This document shows, in pieces, positions 58,161 through 64,000 of a stretch of 64,000 bases of DNA. Source of the DNA: Candidatus Acidulidesulfobacter diazotrophicus (GTDB lineage: Bacteria > SZUA-79 > Acidulodesulfobacterales > Acidulodesulfobacteraceae); contig SGBB01000006.1 in NCBI GenBank assembly GCA_004195025.1, positions 56,798 to 120,797 on the forward strand, read 5' to 3'. Within the stretch, counting starts at the first letter, position 1. Each line of letters opens with the position of its first letter. The position numbers were made by a program, and so were the translations under genes. Below the pieces are notes generated by a model. The model did no database searches and was not told where the DNA came from. It was given only the letters and a program-made list of their open reading frames with translations.

Positions 58161-58809
58161 TAATATTTTTAATATAACAAAATAATCTTTCTTTAATATT
58201 ATTATTTCCTTCTCTTGCGATATTTATTTTTCCATTATTGCCATCTATTTGAACAATAGTAGAACATCCGCCGCTTAATTTTCCGTCGTCAATTACAATT
58301 ATACGGTCTTTATCTTTGTAATCGGCAAAAATATACTCCAGCTCATTTTCATTAATTTGATTAAGACTTTCTTGCGAAGATATATTTGCGCTCGTAGAGA
58401 TAATAGGGTAATCTATTTCTTGAAATAATTCCTCAATAAATATATGAGAAGATACTCTCGCTCCTACATATTTAGAATTTGATGCAAATGTATATTTTTT
58501 ATCTGCCCGTGATTCAAATAATATCGTCAGCGGTCCTGGCCAAAATATAGAAATTAAATCTTCTTCGCCTTTTTTTATGTATGTCAGATTTAGAAGCATA
58601 GCAGTATTTTTAACAACAATAGGTAAAGGCTTTAGATTATCTCTTTGTTTTAATAAAAATATTTTTTTTACAGCTTCAGTATCTAATGCGTTAGCTCCTA
58701 CCGCATAAGAAGTCTCTGTCGGATAAATTATAAGATTAGAGGAATCCAGATGCTTTTTAATCGCCTCATAATCATCTTTAGTTATATTATTAAAGTTATA
58801 AATTTTCAC
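58147..58809 (-). CDS. tsaC: L-threonylcarbamoyladenylate synthase (YrdC/Sua5 type)
   Basis: Makes threonylcarbamoyl-AMP from threonine, bicarbonate and ATP for the t6A modification of ANN-reading tRNAs. YPTETSYAVGANALD, LKQRDNLKPLPIVV and FWPGPLTILFE are family-defining, as is ARVSSHIFIEEL with ISTSANISSQ. Length 220 fits the TsaC (short) form. It lies between purE and mtnP in an apparent transcript. In AT-rich, Asn- and Ile-rich proteomes t6A matters much because AAU/AUU-type codons are frequent; that last point is inference. Confidence 0.93.
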   Translation of the reverse strand: MKIYNFNNITKDDYEAIKKHLDSSNLIIYPTETSYAVGANALDTEAVKKIFLLKQRDNLKPLPIVVKNTAMLLNLTYIKKGEEDLISIFWPGPLTILFESRADKKYTFASNSKYVGARVSSHIFIEELFQEIDYPIISTSANISSQESLNQINENELEYIFADYKDKDRIIVIDDGKLSGGCSTIVQIDGNNGKINIAREGNNNIKERLFCYIKNINNNK

Positions 58810-58853
58810 ATTAGTATTATTATTTTATAATAATTTATGATTTATTAATTCTT

Positions 58854-59366
58854 TTATATTTTTATATTATTATCTGCTGCAATTACTTTTTCCTCAAGTT
58901 CTTTTCTGTAATTTTTTAATTTATCCGAAAGTTCATCACTATTTAATGATAAAATAGATACTGCAAGCAAAGCAGCATTTACAGCGCCGCTTTTACCGAT
59001 AGCAGTCGTGGCAACAGGAATCCCCCCCGGCATTTGAACGATAGAAAGCAAACTGTCTAATCCGTGCATTGATGAAGAATCAATAGGAACGCCTATTACC
59101 GGCAAAATAGTACATGCTGCCGCTACTCCGGGTAAATGGGCGCTCATACCTGCGGCAGCTATTATAACTTTAAATCCTTTATCTTTTGCTCCCTCAAAAA
59201 TAGCCACGGTTCTTTTTATGCTTCTATGAGCCGAAGAAACGTGAATTTCATAGCCGATTTCAAATTTTTTTAAAATTTCCGCCGCGCCTTCCATTATGGG
59301 TAAATCATTTTGAGAACCTACAACAATTAATACTTTATTATTATTGTCCATAAAATTTACCGCCAA
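58854..59366 (-). CDS. purE: N5-carboxyaminoimidazole ribonucleotide mutase
   Basis: Moves the carboxyl of N5-CAIR to C4 in purine synthesis. VGSQNDLPIMEGAAEIL, HVSSAHRSIKRTVAIFEGA and AAAGMSAHLPGVAAACT are the PurE sequence marks. The longest frame opens at a TTG (59366); the ATG at codon 6 (59351), with GGCGG upstream, gives the usual N-terminus (MDNNNKVLIVVGS) and is preferred. Length near 165 is typical of class I PurE. PurK is not in the window. It lies behind purD by about 150 bases. Confidence 0.95.
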   Translation of the reverse strand: MAVNFMDNNNKVLIVVGSQNDLPIMEGAAEILKKFEIGYEIHVSSAHRSIKRTVAIFEGAKDKGFKVIIAAAGMSAHLPGVAAACTILPVIGVPIDSSSMHGLDSLLSIVQMPGGIPVATTAIGKSGAVNAALLAVSILSLNSDELSDKLKNYRKELEEKVIAADNNIKI

Positions 59367-59506
59367 CTTATGCTTATGAAAATCTATAAAAGATCCTAAG
59401 CTTGTTAGGCGCCTCCTTAATTAATAATATTTATTTTTAAAAAGATTCTTAGACTATCAGCTGCCTTTTAAATTATAATAATAATTAATTTAACTTTTTA
59501 TAACAC

Positions 59507-60802
59507 TTATACCTTTATAGCACTTATACCTAAATTGCCTATATCGCGCCTATAATATTTATTTTTAAATTGAATAGCATCTGCCGCATTATAAATATCG
59601 CTTAAAGCAGTTTTTAAATCTTTGTTCTTGGAACAGATATTTAAAACTCTTCCGCCATTGGTAAAATATTTATTGCCTATTTTTTTAGTTCCCGCATGAA
59701 ATATGTAAATATCATTATTGCCGCTATAATTAAAATATTTTTCATATTCTCCAAACGATATTTCAAAACCTGTTTCGTATTTCCCGGGGTAACCTGCTGA
59801 AGATAAAACTAAACAAACCGCCTGATTATTATCAAATTCAAGATTATAATCATTTAAAGTTCCGTCTATGCAGGATTCAAACAAACCGACAATATCGGAT
59901 TTTAATCTTATTAAAATAGATTGCGTTTCAGGGTCTCCGAATCTTACATTAAATTCTAAAACATAAATGTCATCGTCTTTAATCATTAAACCTGCATACA
60001 GTATTCCTTTATAAATAATTCCTTCATTTTTTAAGGAAAGCAGTACCGGCTCAATAATATTTTTTTTTATCTTTTCTTCTAAAGCTGCAGATAAATAAGG
60101 ATGCGGAGAAATTGAGCCCATTCCTCCGGTATTTTCCCCTTTGTCTCCGTCATAAGCTTTTTTATAATCCATACTTGTCGCTAAAGGTTTATAGGTTTTG
60201 CCGTCTGCCGCAATCATATAAGATAATTCAAAACCTTCTAAATAATCTTCTATAACCACCGTTTCTCCGCTTTTTCCGAATATTTTTTTATTAAAAATCA
60301 AATCAAGATAATTTTCCGATTCAATAATACTTTGAGGTATAAATACGCCTTTTCCGGCGGCAAGACCGCTTGCCTTAATAACAACAGGATGAGACCTGTT
60401 TTGAATATATGCGTATGCGGTTTTAAAATCAGTAAAAGATTGATAATCTGCGGTTTTTATATTATTTCTTTTTAGAAATTCTTTTGTAAATTGTTTGGAA
60501 GATTCAAGAAGCGCAGCTTTCTGACCCGGACCGAATACTTTAAGTCCATTATGTAAAAATTTATCGGCTATTCCAAGCGAAAGGGGTACTTCAGGTCCGA
60601 CAACGGTTAAATCTATTTTTTCTGATAAAGCAAAATTAAGCAATCCGTCAATATCATCATATTTAATATTTACTATTTTAGCATTATCGGATATGCCCCC
60701 ATTACCCGGCGCACAGTACAAATCAACATTTTTTCTAGATCTCAATATAGAATAGATTATTGCATGTTCTCTGCCGCCTGAACCTATAACAAGAATTTTC
60801 AT
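59507..60802 (-). CDS. purD: Phosphoribosylamine--glycine ligase
   Basis: ATP-grasp enzyme of the second purine step (GAR synthetase). KILVIGSGGREHAIIYSI is the N-terminal nucleotide-fold motif; GPEVPLSLGIADKF, KASGLAAGKGVFI, EGFELSYMIAADGK, GDKGENTGGMGSISPHPYL and LEFNVRFGDPETQSIL are all present. Standard length (431), no insert. It is 140 bases behind purH on the same strand. Confidence 0.96.
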   Translation of the reverse strand: MKILVIGSGGREHAIIYSILRSRKNVDLYCAPGNGGISDNAKIVNIKYDDIDGLLNFALSEKIDLTVVGPEVPLSLGIADKFLHNGLKVFGPGQKAALLESSKQFTKEFLKRNNIKTADYQSFTDFKTAYAYIQNRSHPVVIKASGLAAGKGVFIPQSIIESENYLDLIFNKKIFGKSGETVVIEDYLEGFELSYMIAADGKTYKPLATSMDYKKAYDGDKGENTGGMGSISPHPYLSAALEEKIKKNIIEPVLLSLKNEGIIYKGILYAGLMIKDDDIYVLEFNVRFGDPETQSILIRLKSDIVGLFESCIDGTLNDYNLEFDNNQAVCLVLSSAGYPGKYETGFEISFGEYEKYFNYSGNNDIYIFHAGTKKIGNKYFTNGGRVLNICSKNKDLKTALSDIYNAADAIQFKNKYYRRDIGNLGISAIKV

Positions 60803-60943
60803 AATTATTATTAATTTAACAGGTTTAATTTAATATATCGGTTATTTATAGCGACCTGATATTACATTAATTATTTTGCCAAAATTCTATTTTTTAATAT
60901 ATTTAATATAATATTCTCAAAATTTTAAGAAATAACCGTTTTT

Positions 60944-62887
60944 TTAATGTTTAAAATGCCTGATGCCTGTGAAGACAAGGGGCATCTTAGACTTATTAAT
61001 CTCTTCAATTATTTCATTATCTCTTATGGAACCTCCCGGTTCAATGATAGCAGAAATTCCAATCTTTTTAGCATATTCTATTGAATCTTTAAAAGGAAAA
61101 AATCCGTCGGATGCCATAACGCATTCTTCTATTTTGCTTCCGTAAGAAAACAGCATCTTTTCATAAGCAAATTTTGCGCTGTCTATTCTTGACATCTGCC
61201 CTGCCCCGATACCGCACGTAACACCGTTTTTCGCATATACAATCGCATTAGATTTTACATGCTTTGCAATTTTCCATGCAAATATCAAATCATTAAATTG
61301 AGATTCGTCGGGTTTAATGTCCGAAACTACTTTAAATCCCGATACTTCATCTTTTCTAATATCTTTTTCCTGAATTAAAATGCCTCCTGCTGCCGATCTC
61401 AAGACAACTTGGGAAGACGACAAAATAAAATCTTTGGAAACCTTAATTATAATTGTATTTTTCTTAGACTTTAAGATATCTAACGCTTCTTCTTTAAAAT
61501 CGGGGGCAACTATTACCTCTACGAACATAGGTTTTATTTCTAAAGCCGTTTCTTCATCAAGAGTTCCGTTAAAACCTATAATGCCTCCGTAAGAAGATAG
61601 TTCATCGGCTTTTTTTGCCTTTATAAATGCATCTTTCAATGAAATACCGCTTATTGCCGCTCCGCAAGGATTCGTGTGTTTAACTATTACGGAAAAATAT
61701 TCTTTGATATTTTCTTTATTATTTTTATCTTCTTTATTTTGTTTGTCTTCTTTATAAGGGGAAAAATAAAAATCTCTTATAATATCTAAACATGAATCAA
61801 TATCAAGTAAGTTATTATAAGATATTGCTTTTCCCGATAGTTTTATAAAATTTGAATTATTTAAATCAGTCGGGTTAATATATGCCTTCATCTTATTATT
61901 ATTAATATTGTTGTTATTATTGCCGCTAATATTATTATTTATAATATTAATATCATAAAATGAAGCTTGTTGATGCGGATTTTCCCCATATCGCAATGTT
62001 TCAGTTTTATTTAATTTTACAATTAAACTTTCATCGTCTAAACTTTTAGAATTTAAAACGCCGTTAATATTAAAATTACCGTTTTCTCCTGATATAGCAT
62101 CATTTGATATTAAATTATTACTATGCTGAGGTTTATATTCAGAATTTAATTCAGAATTTAAAAAAGAAAAAATTTCACCGTCGTATTCACTTGTTTGCTT
62201 AAAAACTTCTACCGCTAATCCAAATTTTATACTTAAAGGAATTTCGGCATTTTCGTTATTTTTAATATCCGATTTATTTACCGCACTTATATTTTTTTTA
62301 TTATTTACATTGTTTACATTATTAAATTTATCTGCATTATGTCTGCAAGAATTTGATTCGCCGTTTAATTTATTACCGCATATTTTAAGATAAGGAATAA
62401 TTTGGGCATATTGCCGCGGGTCGGACAATACAGTGACATATTTAAAATTTTTAGCAGCCGCTCTCAATAAAGAAACTCCGCCTATATCTATATATTCTAA
62501 TTTTTCATCAAAAGTTATATCTTTATCTTTCATTTCTTTGAAAGGGTAAAGATTGACTATCACAAAATCAATAAAATTTATTGAGTTTTCGGCTAAATCT
62601 CTTAAATGATTTTTGTCTTCCCTTAAAGAAAGAATACCTCCGAAGACCGCAGGATGAAGAGTTTTAACCCTGCCGCTTAAAATTTCCGGAAAGTTGGTTA
62701 TTTCATCTATTTTTTTTAACTTTATCCCTGCAATATTTTTTAAATAATTATAAGTATTGCCCGTTGCTACGATAGTATAGCCCGCCATACTCAAATATGC
62801 CGAAAGTTCATCTATACCTGTTTTATCAAAAACAGATATTAAAGCATATTTATTTATTATATTTTCATCGCTCTGTTTTCTATCCAT
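60944..62887 (-). CDS. purH: Bifunctional AICAR formyltransferase / IMP cyclohydrolase
   Basis: Does the last two steps of IMP synthesis. N-terminal IMP cyclohydrolase: ALISVFDKTGIDELSAYL, GRVKTLHPAVFGGIL and FVIVNLYPF. The C-terminal transformylase has LRYGENPHQQASFYD, VKHTNPCGAA (catalytic Lys-His), SSYGGIIGFNGTLD and IEPGGSIRDNEII. Length is 647 versus about 515: Asn-rich inserts lie at about 180-225, around 255-280 and around 315-335, at and after the boundary of the two domains, with another (KQNKEDKNNKEN) before the transformylase motif. The promoter upstream is near consensus, and the gene heads purH-purD-purE. Confidence 0.95.
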   Translation of the reverse strand: MDRKQSDENIINKYALISVFDKTGIDELSAYLSMAGYTIVATGNTYNYLKNIAGIKLKKIDEITNFPEILSGRVKTLHPAVFGGILSLREDKNHLRDLAENSINFIDFVIVNLYPFKEMKDKDITFDEKLEYIDIGGVSLLRAAAKNFKYVTVLSDPRQYAQIIPYLKICGNKLNGESNSCRHNADKFNNVNNVNNKKNISAVNKSDIKNNENAEIPLSIKFGLAVEVFKQTSEYDGEIFSFLNSELNSEYKPQHSNNLISNDAISGENGNFNINGVLNSKSLDDESLIVKLNKTETLRYGENPHQQASFYDINIINNNISGNNNNNINNNKMKAYINPTDLNNSNFIKLSGKAISYNNLLDIDSCLDIIRDFYFSPYKEDKQNKEDKNNKENIKEYFSVIVKHTNPCGAAISGISLKDAFIKAKKADELSSYGGIIGFNGTLDEETALEIKPMFVEVIVAPDFKEEALDILKSKKNTIIIKVSKDFILSSSQVVLRSAAGGILIQEKDIRKDEVSGFKVVSDIKPDESQFNDLIFAWKIAKHVKSNAIVYAKNGVTCGIGAGQMSRIDSAKFAYEKMLFSYGSKIEECVMASDGFFPFKDSIEYAKKIGISAIIEPGGSIRDNEIIEEINKSKMPLVFTGIRHFKH

Positions 62888-63016
62888 AATAGTGTTATAA
62901 TATAAATAACTAAATTTTTATTATATTTATTATATTTATTAAACTTTATTAAAATTAATTAAAACTAATTAAAACTAAATTTTTATTGCGCTATACTTGT
63001 TTTTAAAATTTAATGC

Positions 63017-63045
63017 ATTATACTTTATTTATAGCATAATTTCAA
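63017..63045 (-). promoter_or_regulatory. Sigma-70 promoter of the purH operon
   Basis: On the minus strand TTGAAA, 17 bases, TATAAT. The start would be near 63010, leaving a leader of about 120 nt before purH. No purine riboswitch fold was made out. Confidence 0.75.
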
Positions 63046-63060
63046 TAGACAAATTAAAAG

Positions 63061-63092
63061 TTGACAACATTATTAATTAAAAAAAATATTAA
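63061..63092 (+). promoter_or_regulatory. Candidate promoter of the 60-residue lipoprotein gene
   Basis: TTGACA at 63061-63066, then TATTAA at 63087-63092 after 20 bases (or AATATT after 18). The -35 is perfect, the -10 poor. Confidence 0.4.
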
Positions 63093-63109
63093 ATCTGGAG
63101 GATTAAAAA

Positions 63110-63292
63110 ATGAAAAAATTTAAAAAAATCAAATTAGCTATGCTTATTTTCTTAGTTATTGTAGTTATGAATTTTCTTACGGGATGCGGTTTATTATTAG
63201 TCGGGGGGTTAGCAGGAACTGGCGGCTATTTGGCTGCAAAACACGGTTACGGTGTGCAATCGCCTGTTACTCATAAAAGTAATAATCAATAA
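63110..63292 (+). CDS. Small lipoprotein, unknown function
   Basis: 60 residues: Lys-rich N-region, hydrophobic core and lipobox FLTGC (Cys 26). The mature part is about 35 residues, Gly-rich (LLLVGGLAGTGGYLAAKHGYG), then a polar Thr/Lys/Asn tail. GGAGG lies eight bases before the ATG, one of the strongest ribosome-binding sites in the window. The Gly-rich, amphipathic core recalls small glycine-zipper membrane lipoproteins, but I would not name a family. It is divergent from purH. Confidence 0.7.
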   Translation: MKKFKKIKLAMLIFLVIVVMNFLTGCGLLLVGGLAGTGGYLAAKHGYGVQSPVTHKSNNQ

Positions 63293-63426
63293 TCATTAAA
63301 ATAAGTAATTAAAATTTTTGTTTATTTTAATTTTTTATATTATATTTATTTATATGTAAAAAATTAATTACCGTTTATACAAAAATATGCTTACAATTAA
63401 GTAAAACTAAAAGGTTTAAGCTGTTT

Positions 63427-63454
63427 TAAAAAATAGGCATTTGCCTTATTTTTA
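63427..63454 (+). terminator. Terminator-like hairpin between the two small genes
   Basis: AAAAATAGGCA-TT-TGCCTTATTTTT with one bulge. It lies after the lipoprotein gene and directly before a TATAAT (63462-63467) that may start the next transcript. Confidence 0.6.
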
Positions 63455-63467
63455 AAAAAAGTATAAT
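63441..63467 (+). promoter_or_regulatory. Candidate promoter of the 116-residue exported protein gene
   Basis: TTGCCT, 15 bases, TATAAT, then about 20 bases to the ATG with GGAGG close behind. The -35 lies in the arm of the hairpin, so the two signals overlap. Confidence 0.4.
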
Positions 63468-63487
63468 AAATTTATGGAGGTGTTAAG

Positions 63488-63838
63488 ATGAAAATTCCAA
63501 AACTTTTATTAGCATTGTTTATTGTAGCGGGTTTTGTATGTTTTGGCGGTATTACAAAAGCATCGGCTCATAGCTATATTTTTATATCTATGCTATCCAA
63601 AATACCGGGTAAAAAAATCGCTGCAGATTATGGTACAGAGTTTGTTCATTTAGGCGCTATAACCGTTCATACTTATAATGGTACAAAACGTTATATAAAA
63701 TATGTAAAGTATAGCGGTTACAACAAAGCTCTTAATGTTATAAATAGCAGCACTCCGTCAGGCGCAAACGCTTGCATAAACTTGAGATTATCATACGGTA
63801 ATGTAGCTTGCGAATATGTAAAACTTATTAAGAAATAA
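63488..63838 (+). CDS. Exported protein of unknown function
   Basis: 116 residues with a clear signal peptide (hydrophobic core about 6-20, cleavage near ASAHS). The mature part is basic, with Tyr- and Gly-rich segments (YIKYVKYSGYNKALNVINSS), two Cys (in GANACINLRLSYGNVACEYV) that could form a disulfide, and no membrane segment. The GANACINLRLSYG stretch loosely recalls the YbjQ/DUF74 type core, too weak to name. GGAGG is seven bases before the ATG. It may be periplasmic. Confidence 0.65.
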   Translation: MKIPKLLLALFIVAGFVCFGGITKASAHSYIFISMLSKIPGKKIAADYGTEFVHLGAITVHTYNGTKRYIKYVKYSGYNKALNVINSSTPSGANACINLRLSYGNVACEYVKLIKK

Positions 63839-63839
63839 G

Positions 63840-63853
63840 TATCCGATTTATCC
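63840..63853 (+). repeat. 3'-end motif TATCCGATTTATCC, copy 3 (truncated)
   Basis: Starts one base past the TAA of the exported protein gene. It matches the first 12-14 bases of the copies at 11644 and 39432. Confidence 0.45.
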
Positions 63854-63905
63854 TACGAATAATTATATTATAATGTATTTATAATTAATATTTATTTATT
63901 GTATT

Positions 63906-63932
63906 CGGGGGGTCAGGGGGGTGTCCCCCCTG
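63906..63932 (+). terminator. G-run hairpin after the last gene
   Basis: CGGGGGGTCAGGGGGG-TGT-CCCCCCTG: six G, TCA, six G, loop TGT, six C. It is an extreme GC island in this AT-rich DNA. No T-run follows, so the role is uncertain; the preceding G-run could alternatively pair with the C-run. Confidence 0.45.
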
Positions 63933-64000
63933 CATTAAGCCTATTTAAATTTATTTAAATTTTGAATATAATAAAATAGTCAAATATAATTATAAATTAA

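Noticed and set aside
59384..59420. CCTAA/TTAGG hairpin ahead of purE as attenuator
   Set aside because: A five-bp stem with a short T-run is too weak to separate from chance in this base composition.

Overview
The window is a strongly AT-rich stretch of a Gram-negative bacterial chromosome, read here from sequence alone. Outer-membrane genes (lpxC, a BamE-like lipoprotein, a porin, a type IV pilus secretin) show a diderm cell. A class I hybrid cluster protein and a TusA-type sulfur carrier fit an anaerobic or sulfur-metabolising lifestyle. Gene order (yebC-ruvCAB, yajC-secDF, pilMNOPQ) is of the kind seen in deltaproteobacteria-like lineages; an acid-sediment clade such as Acidulodesulfobacterales (Sva0485) would fit, but that placement is a guess.

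Layout: bases 1-38600 are coded almost wholly on the minus strand: a truncated UvrD/PcrA helicase, glmS, glmU, a UbiB-type kinase, hcp, a beta-propeller protein, ligA, dapF with a lytic transglycosylase, a BamE-like lipoprotein, two peptide-type ABC permeases, phoU and pstBAC with a separate pstS, lpxC, queH, a phosphate-type porin, and yebC-ruvC-ruvA-ruvB. A tRNA-Leu gene with a duplicated 3' half (remnant of an integrated element) lies at 38.7-39.6 kb. From 39.8 to 53.9 kb the plus strand carries queA, tgt, yajC-secD-secF-recJ, pilMNOPQ and tatC. From 54.0 to 62.9 kb the minus strand carries tusA, rodZ-like, a TPR lipoprotein, a PfkB kinase, mtnP, tsaC, purE, purD and purH. Two small exported proteins on the plus strand close the window.

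Functional links: pst/phoU and the porin both have arrays of 11-bp-phased Pho-box half-sites and probably form a phosphate-starvation regulon. queH, queA and tgt together cover the last steps of queuosine tRNA modification. GlmS and GlmU make UDP-GlcNAc, which feeds LpxC and the wall genes. YajC, SecDF, TatC, PilMNOPQ and the TPR lipoprotein are the export and pilus machinery.

The most unusual property is global. Many housekeeping enzymes (PcrA, GlmS, GlmU, Hcp, LigA, DapF, RuvA, RuvB, RuvC, QueA, RecJ, PurH) are 30-130 residues longer than usual because of asparagine-rich or short-period low-complexity inserts at linkers, loops or N-termini, while motifs stay intact. The same tendency shows in DNA as many short tandem repeats between genes, some grown out of gene 3' ends. 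A second layer is a family of about nine composite repeats, with terminal inverted repeats and a shared GC-rich palindromic core, one of which overlaps the pstB stop codon. I saw no CRISPR array, no complete insertion sequence and no recognisable defence system.
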